64,000 nucleotides of DNA from Pochonia chlamydosporia 170 (lineage: Eukaryota > Ascomycota > Sordariomycetes > Hypocreales > Clavicipitaceae): NCBI RefSeq assembly GCF_001653235.2, contig NC_035792.1:2418001-2482000 (forward strand), in the 5' to 3' direction. This document shows, one piece after another, positions 12,824 through 26,412 of this stretch; the first letter of the stretch is position 1; each line of letters starts with the position of its first letter. Under the pieces are notes generated by a model, which saw nothing but the letters and a program-made list of their open reading frames with translations, was not told the origin of the DNA and made no database searches. The translations under genes and the position numbers were made by a program.

Positions 12824-13556
12824 ATGGGTCACTCTTACGGAAAGCGAGCGGGCACCCGCGTGCGTATAATCATTTCGAAATGCGATTTACGACAAAAAAC
12901 TAACGTCGAATTAGTATGCCTTTAGCCGCAACTTCCGCCAGAAGGGCATGATCGCCCTGAACACGTACCTGAAGACGTACCGGTTCGTAAACCCGACAAT
13001 CGAATGATGCTGGAAAATTTTGGAGTCGAAATGAGCGGAAAACTGATTGTGGATATACAGTGTTGGCGATATTGTTGACATCAAGGTCAACGGTGCCGTT
13101 CAGAAGGGGTAAGAAACTTATTCAAGATATGTTCTGACAAGGCAAACTCACGAATACGACGAATTCGCTGGGATACATTTGTCTTGCATTGGCGGCAACA
13201 GGATACTGATATTATGGTTGAATAGTATGCCCTACAAGGTCTACCACGGCAAGACTGGCGTTGTCTACAACGTCACCAAGAGCTCTGTTGGTGTCATCAT
13301 CTACAAGAAGGTCTGGCACCGATACATCGAGAAGCGCATCAACGTCCGCATCGAGCACGTCCAGCCCTCCAGATCTCGTGAGGATTTCCTGAAGCGAGTC
13401 AAGTCCAACGCCGAGGCCAAGAAGAAGGCCGCCGCCGATGGTGTTACCGTCCAGGTTAAGCGATTGCCTGCTCTTCCCCGGGAAGCCCGCACTGTCTCTC
13501 TGACCGACAACCCTCCTGAGACTGTTACTCCTTTGCCTTACGAGACTACGATCTAA
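12824..13556 (+). CDS. RPL21: 60S ribosomal protein L21 (eL21)
   Basis: Four exons, 12824..12859, 12915..12982, 13061..13108 and 13226..13556, give exactly 160 aa, the standard length of eL21. The assembled protein starts MGHSYGKRAGTRYAFSR. It continues through YLKTYRVGDIVDIKVNG and GMPYKVYHGKTGVVYNV, all family signatures. Exon 2 ends at an unusual GTTCGT donor, but it is the only one that keeps the frame. eL21 is an assembly and central-protuberance protein of the large subunit. It diverges from RPS9. Confidence 0.95.
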
Positions 13557-15040
13557 AAGGTGTATGTTGGTGGAAAATGATTGGGGCTTGGTTTTCTTGT
13601 GGTGTTGCGTCCGGATGGGAAAGAACTCAGCATGGCAAGGTCTGCATTTTCGATGTCGATAGGAAATAAAAACCAGGTGACATCTTCAAATTCTATGATG
13701 CTTGCGTTTCAATTGGTGCATGATCCTCTGTAATGCTTTGCGGGATTGGACCAGTATGTATAGCACATGTGGCGGCCGGCCGTTATATCTCTGTAGTGTC
13801 CGAGGAGCTGAGTTGCTACAGAACCGTGATTCTCGAAAACTATCTGCCAAGGCAAGTAGAAGCAGGCTAATCGCTAACTTTTTGAACCACGCTACCATGT
13901 GTTGGTACACAGTAAACTCGTGATGGAACGGGCAACTCAAGGCAGTCATACTGACCAATTTGTGTGGTGAGCATTCTTCGGAAAGTCAATATTTCTTGGG
14001 GCGTCTACTGTTGAGCTGTCTGTCGCTTATCAGCACAGATCTGGGTATCAATCCTGTGGTTTCAAACCACTCCCGCACGCCGATGGTATCAGTTGCGGCA
14101 CAACGCCAGTTTTTGGCCACGTAACTCACCCCGTGCCTGCATCGTCTTGTTCAATTCTGCTCTTCCTTTGCCCTCACATCTTTCCACTCAGCGTTGAAAA
14201 TTTGCCGCAATCCTTATCTTATGATTTACATCAGACTACCCTGAACTGTTCCAAGAGTGCCGGCGGAGTGACTGAAAGGTGAGCTGAGGCGCCGTTGGCT
14301 TGATTGGGTATCTAGCTTGCGCTTCTGGTACAGTGGCCAGCGCTCCTTTCTCATTCACATTATGTGCACTTTATTTCTTGTTTGTGTGTGGTGTTACCAC
14401 AGACTTCAGTTCCTCGATCTACATGTGGCGAGGAGAACCACGAGTCGACATGACGCGGCAGTGCGGGACCCAGCTACCTCCGACATTGATTTATCCGCCA
14501 AAACAGATAAGAGAGGCCGTAAAATGACATAGGAGCCGTATCAAGGTAAGACTAAAATTATGGCAACAGTTGGATTTCTCAACCAGTTTGCCGCGCAAAG
14601 AATCTCACGATTTAGACAACTGTTTTGGAACTCGCCTTCTAGAAGCTCCAGGGTAAGTCAAGATGCAGCAAGCTACAGTAGGTTGAGCCAACCGAAGCGC
14701 GAGGATGGCAAGAGGACCCACTTGGTGATGCAAGTTCGGACCGGCCCAGCCACTGTCATGTTGTCAGGTTCGATGGAGCCTTGGTCTGCAGCATCGAGGG
14801 TGACGACAGCATCCACGACAGCTCCGCCCAAAAGCTCAAAGTTGGTGCCGTTGCGAGACCAATTCTGATTTACAAACCCTCCTTCTTACAGCTCTTGCGA
14901 CCGGGCCTAATACTTCAACAACTGTACGATTTGTGTTTGACTTCGTGCGGGTGGGGTGAGTGCTCACGACGGACTAACCACGCACTGCACCCCTTACTAG
15001 AGCTCCAACATCTCGACAACTCTTCGAAACAGTCGCAACC
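13557..15040. other. Intergenic region RPL21 - SLA2
   Basis: These 1.48 kb hold the RPL21 3' UTR and the SLA2 promoter. Short open frames occur on both strands, but none has a recognisable domain or splice structure. I see no RNA gene or repeat. Confidence 0.4.
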
Positions 15041-18000
15041 ATGACTTCGTTACGAACCACAGAACACACTAAGTGGGTTGCGTCCTCTAGGCTCCCCTGT
15101 AATTGCTTCTCGTCAGGCTACAAACCCTAACCTTGGAATGTGCCCAGGACCGACCAAGAGTTAGCCATCAGCATCAAGAAGGCTACCAACAGCGATGAGA
15201 TATCCCCAAAGCGCAAGCATGTGAGGGCATGTATTGTTTACACTTGGGACCACAGGTCATCCCTGGCCTTTTGGTCAGGCATCAAAGTGTATGATCCTAC
15301 CACGAAGGGCTTGCGACACTCCAACGAGTGCTGACCAACTGAAACAGGCAACCTATCATGGCGGACGAGGTTCAGACATTCAAAGCTCTGATCACAATTC
15401 ACAAAGTTCTTCAGGAGGGCCATCCATCTGCCATCAAAGAAGCCATGGGTAACCGTGGATGGATTGATGGCTTGAATCGTGGAATGCAGGGTGAGGGGAT
15501 ACGTGGCTACGGACCGTTAATTCGTGAATACGTCTACTACCTGCTTGCGAAGCTTTCGTTTCACCAACAGCATCCCGAGTTCAACGGCACGTTCGAATAC
15601 GAAGAATACCTCAGCCTGAAAGCAATCAATGACCCGAATGAAGGCTATGAGACTATCACCGACCTCATGGTGTTGCAAGACAAGATTGAGCAGTTCCAAA
15701 AGTTGATCTTTTCCCACTTCAGAAATGTTGGAAATAACGAGTGCCGTATTTCTGCGTTGGTACCGCTTGTTCAAGAGAGCTATGGCATCTACAAGTTTAT
15801 CACTAGCATGCTTCGAGCGATGCACTCAAGTAGGGACACAATCGACCTGTCATTTTCCCGGTATGAGAGTTACTGACATGAGGGATAGTTACGGGAGACG
15901 ACGAGGCTTTGCAACCCCTTCGGCAAAGATACGACGCTCAGCATTACCGACTCGTCAAATTTTACTACGAATGCTCGAACCTACGCTATCTTACAAGCCT
16001 GATTACCATTCCCAAGCTACCTCAAGATCCGCCTAATTTGCTCGCCGACGATGACGAAGCTCCAGCGCTGCCTGCCAGACCTAAACAAGAAATTGAAAGA
16101 AACCCAACCCCCCCTGTAGAGCCAAAATCTCAGGAACCCGACGAGATCTCAGAGTTTTGGAAGAGTGAGCTGGACAGGCAGAACAGAGAATACGAAGAGC
16201 AGCAAAGAGTTCTTGAAGAGAGGCAACAGGCAGCACTTCTTGCTCAGCAGCAAGCTCAACAGCAGGCGCAGCGTGACTTTGAGGAGCAACAACGCCGGCT
16301 AGCTGAGCAACAGCAAAGAGAGCAAGAAGCTCTCTTGGCACAGCAGGCTCAATGGCAGACACAGGGCCGCCTGGCGGAACTGGAACGCGAAAATCTCAAT
16401 GCCCGGGCACAGTATGAACGGGATCAACTGATGCTCCAGCAGTACGATCAGCGGGTTAAGGCCCTGGAAGGAGAGCTGTCACATATTCAGAACAGTCTTG
16501 GACAGCAGATCACTAGCAAGGATGACCAAATCCGAGCCTTGCAGGAGCAGGTAAATACTTGGAGGACAAAATATGAGTCGCTGGCGAAGCTGTACTCCCA
16601 GCTGCGACATGAACATCTAGATCTTTTGCAGAAGTTCAAGGCAGTTCAGTTGAAAGCTGCAAGCGCGCAGGAGGCCATCGACAGAAGAGAGAAACTGGAG
16701 CGGGAAATCAAGACAAAGAACCTCGAGTTGGCCGACATGATCCGCGAGCGAGACAGAGCTCTCCACGACAAGGACCGACTCAACGGGAGCAACAAGGACG
16801 AAGTCGAGAAGCTTAAGCGTGAACTTCGCATGGCCCAAGATCGTGCGGATAATTTGGAGCGCAGCAAAGGTAATGAGCTATCGACCATGCTGGCCAAGTA
16901 TAACCGCGAAATGAGCGATCTAGAAGAAGCCCTTCGCAACAAGTCCAGAGCTTTGGAGGATTCGCAATCCCGGATGAGAGACGGAAACTCTGACCTCGAA
17001 CAACTTTTGCGGGACAAGGAAGTGGAACTCGAAGTCTACAAGGCTGGCATGGACGAAGCTCTAGTTAAGTTGAATGACCTCGAGCAGAATCATGGCGAGA
17101 CGGACCATGCCCTGGATGGACAGATTGATGCGTTGATAATGTCCAACCTTGACAAGATCAACAACATCATTGATTCCGTCTTGGAGGCGGGTGTTTCTCG
17201 CGTCGACGATGCCTTGTACGAACTGGACTCGTCTATGCAGGCTGGAAACCAGAATGCTTCCCCGTCATTCGCATTGTCACAGATCGAAAAGGCTTCAGAT
17301 AGCGCAACCGAGTTCGCCACGGCCTTCAACAGCTTCATCGCTGACGGCCCAAACAGTACTCACAAAGAACTGATCAAGGCTATCAGCGTCTTTGCAGGTG
17401 CTATTGCGGACGTTTGCGGTAACACCAAGGGTCTAAGCAGATTGGCTACTGATGACAAGAAGACGGATTCTTTGATGAACGGGGCACGACAGTCCGCAGA
17501 GTCCAGCATCAAGTTCTTCCGCAACTTGCTTAGTGTTCGTCTGGAGGAACTTGACACAGATCAAAAAATCGATGTTGTCATCAATAGGAATCATGATGTT
17601 CAAATGAATCTTCAAAAACTCAACAAACTGGTTGAGGCATTTGCACCAGGATTTGGAAGGCTCACAAATAACAAGGGTGATCTTGGAGATCTAGTTGATT
17701 CCGAGCTGAACAAGGCGGCTGATGCCATTGCCGCCGCCGCAGCCCGCCTTGCCAAGCTCAAAAACAAACCCCGAGACGGCTATTCTACGTATGAACTCAA
17801 GGTACACGACTCGATCCTGGATGCTGCCATGGCCATCACCAACGCCATCACGCGACTCATCAAAGCAGCTACAGTCACACAGCAAGAGATTGTCCAAGCA
17901 GGACGTGGATCGTCATCACGAACAGCATTTTACAAGAAGAATAATCGTTGGACTGAGGGATTGATCTCGGCCGCCAAGGCGGTAGCATCGTCGACGAACA

Positions 18001-19220
18001 CTTTGATCGAGACATCGGATGGAGTCATCTCGGGCCGCAACAGCCCAGAGCAGCTCATCGTTGCGTCCAATGATGTGGCCGCGTCCACGGCGCAGTTGGT
18101 GGCCGCAAGCAGAGTAAAGGCAGGATTCAGGTCCCAGAGCCAGGAGAACCTCGAGCAGGCAAGCAAGGCAGTCGGGGCGGCATGCAGAGCCTTGGTACGC
18201 CAAGTACAGAGCATGATCCGTGAGCGCAGCCAGGACGATGAGCAAGAAGACTACGCCAAGTTGGGTGCTCACGAATTCAAGGTCCGCGAGATGGAACAGC
18301 AGGTAAGCATGAGACAATTTCTTTCGTTTTTGTTTTCACAGTACTGTACAGTGCAGTCCAGTACTATTTTCTGGAGAAGATGGTCAATTCACGTTACAAA
18401 TCCCGTACAGTTACACACAGAGACACAAGCACGGCGTCTATCGAGATTTGTGCGTGCCTGTGTGCTGTGCCTGTTGAATCTCGAAGTCCAGATCTTCCCT
18501 CTTCCAGAGCATCACCGACATACCCTACATCATTTGTGTCTCATTCTTGCATTCAGTTTCCCTATTTCAACCCTTTACATTATGCCGTTTCTGTCCAGTG
18601 TCCGTATCCGGACAGCCTAAGCGCCCTTCCCCTTTCAATGTCCTTATCCCACATCTCGGCCAGCCTCAAGTGTCGGCAATGCCGCGTTGAGGTGACCCGA
18701 TCCATTAGCCACATATAAGCCCTCTCCTTTGGGTGGCAACCCCCCCCCCCTTTGTCTAACACACCTCAAAGCCAAGGTGTTTGGCTCTGTTCTCGGATGC
18801 GTATCCGGGGTGTCTGAGACGTCATGAGGTTGTCCATACTGGATCGGGCCTCTTGCATACTGCAAGCTGCTGCATGGCCCTGCAAGGTTCACCCATCATT
18901 CAGCCCCCTTCAAGGGACCCCGGATCGTCCACGTTAGTGGCGGACAATCTGGCTTCTCTTTGGCAAATGTCCGCTGAGCTCTGCTGAGTTTTGCTCAGTC
19001 GTGCTTAGTCGTACCCTGTCGCTTCTGGCTTGTTCCCACCGCTCCACATCTCACATTTGACATGGGCTTCAACACAGACCGGAGGATGGTTTTTGCTAAC
19101 AAGATACCCCTCTTGGGGTGGGTTGCGCAACAGGTCGAGATTCTCAAATTGGAAAATTCATTGGCTGCCGCCCGACACCGGCTGGGTGAGATGCGTAAGA
19201 TTTCTTACCAGGAGGAGTAG
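15041..19220 (+). CDS. SLA2: Endocytic adaptor Sla2/End4 (ANTH and I/LWEQ domains)
   Basis: Five exons, 15041..15072, 15148..15288, 15348..15829, 15889..18302 and 19134..19220, give 1051 aa. The ANTH domain fills about residues 1-275 (TISIKKAT-type start, WSGIKVQPIMADEVQTFKAL, FNGTFEYEEY). A Gln-rich stretch and a long coiled coil (about 320-620) follow, then the talin-like I/LWEQ (THATCH) actin-binding module from about 780 on. The last exon encodes only 28 residues, VEILKLENSL...ISYQEE, the conserved C-terminus, after an 831-bp intron. Sla2 binds PtdIns(4,5)P2 membranes and clathrin light chain and couples them to actin during endocytosis. It is the classic left border gene of the ascomycete MAT locus. 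Confidence 0.93.
18303..19133 (+). other. Long last intron of SLA2
   Basis: This 831-bp intron runs from donor GTAAGC to acceptor CAACAG and is over ten times the typical intron in this window. It contains CT-rich stretches, a run of C at about 18740, and words such as cagtactgtacagtg. No convincing nested gene is seen; small open frames on both strands look random. Confidence 0.7.
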
Positions 19221-22200
19221 TTGAGGGACGTCTCATTCGATGGTCATGCTGTAAAAGCGCGAGATTTACAGCCCTACGAGCAAACATGCCCTGCGTTGCC
19301 GTCTCTGTCTCAAACTTGTTGATTTGTTTGCAGCAGCCTTTTCAACAAGCCAGATTGTTTGGGGGGAGGGGTTTCTGTTATTTATTTTTATTTTATTTTA
19401 TTTCCGTCCCAAGAGCAAATGTTGCCCACGGTGCTGAGCCGTACCTGTACCTGTACCTGTAGCTGTTGTACGTGTTGATCACCAACAGTGCCTCATGAAC
19501 CCCCCGAGTGAAAGCACCATCACGACCATTGGGGGCTAGACCCGACCCTCTGCACGGCGCTCACAATGTGGTCACGTTGTTGAGGTTTCCTGTGAGCCAC
19601 CTTGTCCTTGTCTTCGCCTGCCGCGGCGCCACGAACTAAATAAATTGAAAGTTGCCCTGTTGTGGTCCTTTTGCAGCAACGTACTCATCCGAGGCGGAGT
19701 CATCCCCAGATCGTTGCAACGCCGCTCTAATCTACAGCGAGTACGGAGTACAGTGCAGAGCAGTCCTAATCTACGGAAAAAGCCAAGTTGTTTCACAAGA
19801 TTCGCAAAGAAAATGGAGTGGGGAAAATGTCGCTGTTCGTAGCCCCAGGTTCAGCGGCGGACAAAAAAGCGGTGGATTCATTCGTTGGAATACGACACGA
19901 GGAGGTGTGTGAGAAACATATTGAAATGTCAATTGTGAACGGGACAATATGTGATCTGAGTGTCAAGGTCACCACGGAGGCTCAGCTTTCCGACCTGCCG
20001 AAAGATTGGGCAAAAGCTGAGAGGCAGAGCTGAGACGGGGGAGCCTAGGCATGGGATTCAAGACTGGGAATGATTGGTCTGAGATGGAGCGTCGAGACTG
20101 AATGGAGGACCCTACGGAGGACTGTTTAGTAATGTACGGTACTGTACCGGTACAGGACTAGTAAGTATGACTGTTGAACGGACTTTGAAGAATAAATGTT
20201 TCGACCAACGAAAGCCCCCTTCCCTGAAACCGTGAAGTCACTCACCATGTAATAGCATCTGTAGATATGCGCCGACGAGAACCAACCCATTAGGTTGCAA
20301 TGACCGGAGGAAGAATCCAAAGGCTAGCTGTATGAACGAGAAAACGGGATCCGTGTAGAGTTGTGATGGGATATCGGCCTGCCGAATCCGGTAATTTTTT
20401 TTTACTGACGAGACGAGGTGGTTGATTGAACATCTGAAGTTTGGCACCGCACAGGACGGCAAGACGAACACAAAGAGACTCAGTCCCGTCACAGCCTGAC
20501 AATTCTCCTACATTGCACAAAGTGTGCGGAATATACCGAATGACGAAAACGTGGCTGCTAGAAGGAGCATATTGGCGCAAGACGACAGACGCTAGCAGGT
20601 CTGCTGTGATTTTCACGCAGGGCATTAGTTCATGTTCCGGAAGCTTAAAAGAGCGGTTTTAAGAGCTAACAAAGGCGGCTCATAGGAACTAACGGCTGCT
20701 AATAGTAGATGAGAAGATGACGTCGAGCTTCTCATGTGTGTTGTGTTGGCTCGCCATGGAGAGAAGGGTGTGATGGATACGCCATATCGGTGATTTGACG
20801 AGCTTCATCAGGGCCCCATCACCGTGAGCTGCTCGAGCACTGCTCCGTATACCGTACTGCAAACAAAAGCAGTCAGCAAGTACCGGCACAGTACTAGATA
20901 GCACATGTATTCAGTCTTGTCTCGGCAAGGCATGCGAAGACTCGTGGATAGTCGAAATGGCCAAGCAGGCATACCCCAGTCGAATCTTCCCACAGTCCTC
21001 TACTCTGTACGGCGCAATCCGTCCTATGCCTCCAATCAGAAGAATAGAGCTGCCTGGATGCACAGCAAAGCACAGTACAGTTCGTAGTCTCTGGCTCTCT
21101 GTGCGTCTCTTTGCAGTCAACTAGCCATATCCGAGGACCATGCAGCATTCTGGTTTGATGCGGAGCAAGACCACGCCACCGCCAAGGATCATCGTGGAGC
21201 ACTCACTCTGCGTGTGTTGAACACTAGCTCAACCGTCTCGCGTCCTGTTGCGGGCCAGCAACCCTTGGCTGTGCTTCAAAATATGTGACATGTTTGAAAT
21301 TCCATCTCGCCAAGCGACGCAGAGCAACATGATGGGCTCGTGCTCAGGTGACCTTGTTGGCCTGCGGCTATCCTTGCGCCTCGTTTACCAGCGAAGGCGC
21401 TTTATGGCCAGCCACAAGCCCGGTCTGACAGAGAGGGACATGGATCACAAAGAGGTACCTTTGTCCTCGATCGCGGCACGAGGGTTTACATGATGGTATA
21501 ACCCTGTACTGAATTGGATCTGTTGCAATGCGTAATCCCTGGCCCAAGGTTTATGTCTCCCGTCGTGTCATTGATCAAAGACCGGGGAACAGAAATTGAT
21601 GTTTTAGGCCGTCAAGACACATTTGAGCAGTCATTTCTCGCGCTCATGACACCCAATTCTCGTGCCCAGGGGCGCACTTCTGAAGGCATTGGCAGCAGCG
21701 ATTCCTCAAACTAATGAGAGAAGGAAGGCGGCCAAAAAAAAAAAAAACACCATCCTATCTTATACGATCTGCATTTTCCAAACACAGACAAATGCATGAA
21801 ACACTGCCGTTTTGGCCTCATGTCATATCGCTGTATTAAGAAGGCGCTTTGTGGCTGCATTGCAGGCGGGCGATGGTTTTGTGGAAATATGTCACAGTTC
21901 ATCTCATTCTTCAAAACTCAAGTTAGCCAAGGACGTGAGCGATGGAGCTGGACATGCTGGCACGAATACGTAACAGACGGAATCACGTCCTGTAGATGAA
22001 GAGTCGGGCATGGTCCGAGGCTCCACGGTCCTGGGGCCGATTTTGCATCTGACCAACAGTTGGAGGAGGCAACGGCCCAACGCAACTACCAACGGGATTC
22101 CTAATAGGGATCCCTTGAGGACCGCATCACGGCGCTAGTGGAATAGAAAATGCTGCCAGACATGGGAAAAGTATTTCGCTTGGAAAGGGTTCTCAATATC

Positions 22201-23940
22201 TCACGGAGTGCTATTGTGAATTGTGACACGTTAGCATTTTGCAAAGCGAACGTCGATATTGTGCTGTGCTGTAACGTACCAAGGCTTTAATCCTCGTTCA
22301 AACATGACTTAGTTGGCTGTGAATAATTATATGCCGTGGCTGACATGGCAAGTGTACTGTACATTGCCAGGGCATCTACCCTGCTGTACGGCTGCACTTT
22401 GGGCCTCAAGTGAGTTAAAAGTGAACTCGCTGTTTGCTGCCTGACTCACTCTCGTACGGTTGACCATTACCACGAGGAAAACAATACACGACGAGACAGA
22501 ACGGATGCATTGATACACCAATGAATCAGTGAACTGGCCGGGGATGGAGGAGGGGTGAGCGTATAACTTTGAAGCTGGTGTGGACCCCTCATCCACAAGA
22601 TGTCAAGATGTGAAGTGAAGATAAGGTGATGACAGATGTGGGGTATTCAAGGATGAGGTGTAAGTGAGCAGTGAACGCCCTTGACGCTGGAGGAAATGAA
22701 CAGCAGCTAACTAGCTGCATACTGAACATGTACGTGCTCCAATGGCAGCTATCGAATGCTCATCTGATGGGCGGTGCGCGGCTTCAGATAGCAGGAGTGG
22801 AGGTGGAGTTGACGAAGATCATGGCCAACGTCTCGATACAGTAACATCTTGTCCTTTGAGGTGAAACCCAATGGAGGAACTTGTCAAATTGTCCATCTTC
22901 ATAGAATGACTCGCCACCGTGTACAATGCCTTCTCTTCATGTACTGTATAAGTCGGAGGTATTATTGTACGGACGCGTCCGCGATATGCAGGACTGAGAT
23001 GCATTGGTAGTGTGGTTTTTGGCGCCTCTAGTAGATCACGTTTTGCAAGAGGTGCGCAAGGTGGTCAGTGATGTGAGAGTATGACGGCATTGCTACTCCT
23101 TGAACGTTCAAGCGCGCGCCAGGCAGCGATATAACTAACTGTTGTGAGTGGGACAACAAGCGTCTATTCTTAGATCCAAGCGCTAAAGGCAAGAAATCCC
23201 TCAGCAAGTCAAGTGTCAAGGAGCACTGGCAGGGAATTGAACGTTTCTAAATTCGAACGTGACCAACGATCGAAATTGTCTGTATCTTCCGGCCACATCA
23301 GGGTAGTTTGACTCGTGCGTATGTGACTTTCTGTGCAATGATGTCGTTATCGATCCTAGTCATCAGGGTTGAGATTGATCGAAGAGATTCGAGCACGACC
23401 ATATGACAGCTTTGTCTTGATCGTACTAACCATTGAGCCACTTGGCTCTCCAAGCCACGTCTGATCCGACGTGCCAACTCCTGGGCGGAATATCAGGGCA
23501 TTGTCGAGTCGTGTCCATGCCATATGGCAGTAGTAGGAGAGCCGTCGTGGATTATTGCCTCTTTCCCTGGGCAAGTCTGTATATTGACACAGCGACTGTG
23601 ACGAGAAAGTCCGCCGCACTCTCCTGTCGTGTCCTGTGCTGAACTATACTGTAACGATCTGCATCGTGAATACCTGCGAGGTAGGGTGCTAAATGGTGGC
23701 CGTGTAAGTTGTATGGATGAACTCTGACGCCACTTGGCCCGCCACCATGCACCATGGTCGGAAAAATGGTGAGTCGCACTGAGCTATGCAGCATACCCTG
23801 CCATTTCGAGAAGTCAGGAACGAGAAAGACGGACATTATGAGGCGCGAGCTTTTGATCATGATACACTGGGCAGCACGCATTGATCTATTTCGATGGCTG
23901 GCAATGGCGCAAAGACCGGCTGAGTGAGACATGCTCGACG
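19221..23940. other. Gene-empty region beside the MAT genes, left part
   Basis: No coding gene can be supported here. The sequence is ordinary in composition (not RIPed), with scattered short repeats: a TTTTA tract near 19380, tandem ACCTGT near 19443, and palindromic GTAC-rich words near 20135. An A-run is near 21735. Open frames are short, overlap on both strands and lack splice-linked partners. It may hold the SLA2 3' UTR and long noncoding transcripts. Confidence 0.4.
19379..19404. repeat. TTTTA-type simple repeat
   Basis: The sequence is a short tract of tattt/tttta units just downstream of SLA2, plausible as a 3' UTR element or slippage product. Confidence 0.6.
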
Positions 23941-23954
23941 GAGACGCCACAACG

Positions 23955-24010
23955 AGCGAGGGTCGAAGAGGAAGAGAGAGCTAGAGAGTCAGAGAGCGAG
24001 TGAGAGAGGG
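23955..24010. repeat. GA-rich low-complexity tract
   Basis: The sequence is a purine tract of gaga/gcgag words over about 55 bp. It is imperfect and has no clear unit. Confidence 0.5.
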
Positions 24011-24634
24011 ACATATAGACACACAACAACGGTGACAAAGACAGAGATGGCAAAATGCTGGGAGGCAAGGCATGGCTTTGCTGTGTCGAGATGAAATTGG
24101 CCGTGGTTGGCGCCGTCGATGGGCAGATGACGAACTGAATCAAGGACTAGGAGGCGGGAAATGAAAGCCATGGAAGCGAACCACGAGCGGGCGGCAGCGG
24201 CACCCGGTGGCAGCAAGAGGACTGGACTTGACGCTTGCAGGAATTGTGGAAGCATTGAGTCGCGTCGATCAGAATCTACAATTGAAGGTGTCTCGTTCTG
24301 GCTGGCTCGGAGTACGGAGTACAAGATTGAGGGCTGGATGCATGCATGTGTGTGGGAGACTGAGGGAAAGAGCAGCCAGGGCAAGGCGGAGACTTAATCG
24401 GAGACATATCTTGAGGAAGGCGCCACTCCGTTTAAGAGTGCATGTATGGAAAGGGTATGGAGAGAGTCTGGTCTAGGTCTGCTTTGCACGCATGGAGTAT
24501 CATGGGAATAAGTGGTCGAGGGTCCATAGCCAGACCAGGATCAGTGCGATGACTTGTTTCTCTGTTCGGAGATGTCAAGGCCTGATTGGGGGAATTGAGG
24601 ATGCTGAGGGTTCAGAACGAGGGGCTGAAAGGGT

Positions 24635-24670
24635 GATGGCGTTGATGGCGTCGATGGCGTCGATGGCGTC
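24635..24670. repeat. Four-copy 9-bp tandem repeat
   Basis: Four near-identical copies of gatggcgtc (the first reads gatggcgtt) lie in tandem. Confidence 0.8.
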
Positions 24671-24914
24671 GATTTGGTGGCTTCTTTTTTATTTTGGCTC
24701 TAGAACCAGATGTCTCACGTCTTTTTTGCGTGGAGGAGCCGGAGTTGAAGGCGTTGAGCCGCAAAGAAGATGCAGCCAAAGCACTCAATTGACAGATGTG
24801 TACAGTACCCGGTCTGCACAGCACTGTAAATACACCCAAATGGCGTAAAGTTGGATAATGTAGTTTCTATTTTAGAAGTTAGCTACCTAGGTAGTTAGCC
24901 CCTATCGCCGACGC

Positions 24915-24975
24915 CATGTGTGCATGTGTGCATGCATGTGTGTTTGTGTGTTTGTGTAAGCGCATGTGTTTGTGT
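24915..24975. repeat. TG-rich simple repeat
   Basis: The sequence is an imperfect run of tgtg, catg and tttg words over about 60 bp, a typical microsatellite. Confidence 0.7.
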
Positions 24976-26365
24976 CGTATTGCTCCTAAATTGCTGACGT
25001 CCATGTGCACCTTCCCTTCATCAAGCAACAGACCTCACCTCCATCAACATCAAGCCTCATGTCGCCCGCAACATCCTGGACTAGACCAGTCTCCAGTCTT
25101 CACCACAACTCAAACGTCTCGAACATGCCCATTTCCATTTGATACAGCACAGCACTGTATTCACCATGCTAAAAAGTTGCAAGCCATGGCCGCCCTGTGT
25201 GTTGCGCCTGCCGCTACTTTAAGTACCCTAGTCAAGTAATCTGCTTGAGCTGAGACACCGCCTTGAATGGACCCTTCTCACATCAACAACGGACGGAGTA
25301 TTCCATTTGACCCCCCTCCCCATCTCCAACGATGCCGCCTCGGAAGATAGCCTGGCTGGTTCGGACGACATTCGATGGCCAATTCAGTGAGTGTTGGCTG
25401 GACTCGAAACTTTCACCACCACCACTGCCACCACCGCCATTAGTCACAACAAAGCCGTCGACTTGCGCCTGGAAACAACGTTGACAACACAACACCTTGG
25501 ACCGCTCCTTTGTCTTTACTTTTTTGTCATAATCTCTCCGCGCGGGCGCATCTGGCCAAATTACTCAACCGAGACACCCGCTGCCGTTCCGTCTACAACC
25601 CTCCAGCAAGAGTTGGCTTCACATGGTTCAAGGCTTGCGCAGTCTGGCTAAGCTCCCGACGCCCCAAGGCTTTTGGCATTTACTGGCCCAAGTTCCTCAA
25701 TGACCTCAACTGGCTATTCTGAAAGCCGCGAACAAAGCCCCACGGCCTGGTCTCGTCTCGTCTCGTCTCATATGTTTTTCTTCGCCGTGCCTGCCTGTGT
25801 ACCTGTACGCAGAAACTTCCACACCCTCCAAGGAGTCAACCGAGAAACAATTCTGGTTCGTTGTCACCATCGGACGCTTCTCTGGCTCTTTCATCGAAAC
25901 GGCAACCCGAAAAAACCGAAACCTGTCTACCCCAGACCTCGACTGTTCCACGTTCTCATCCACTCTCGCCAGATGGGCGGTGGCAATTAGTACTCAAGAC
26001 ATGGGGTGCATTGTGCGTATCGATTCTTCCATCTCCAGGCCTTTTTGCACTTGTAAGCACACAACCAACTGTGAAGCCTCTTTCCTTTTCAAAAGATGTC
26101 GATCTGTATTGTAGTCCCCCACGTTTCGGAAACTTTTCTTATTCCCCTATGATGTCTTGGTGTTTTCTGGTTGAAAACTCGGGGACAAATACACACAAAA
26201 TGTCTGATGCTTGGTCGTACAGAGCTGCGGCATGGTTTTATCGGGACCAGGATGTTGGCGTTGGGAACCTTGCCTCGGGCTTTATTTCCAGAATTTTGAC
26301 TCTGACACCAGACCACCACCAATAAGTGACCGCACCGTCTTTTTGTCATGCAGCGCAGACCTCGC

Positions 26366-26412
26366 GGGAACTGGGAACTGAGAACTGGGAGTTGGGAATT
26401 AGGAACTGGGGG
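26366..26412. repeat. Imperfect short tandem repeat of GGGAACT type
   Basis: About six degenerate copies of a 7-8-bp unit (gggaactg, agaactgg, gagttggg, aattaggaactg) are arranged in tandem. Confidence 0.7.

Noticed and set aside
25861..26325. 154-aa open frame in the MAT-proximal gap
   Set aside because: No domain, signal peptide, splice structure or family resemblance; it overlaps other frames.
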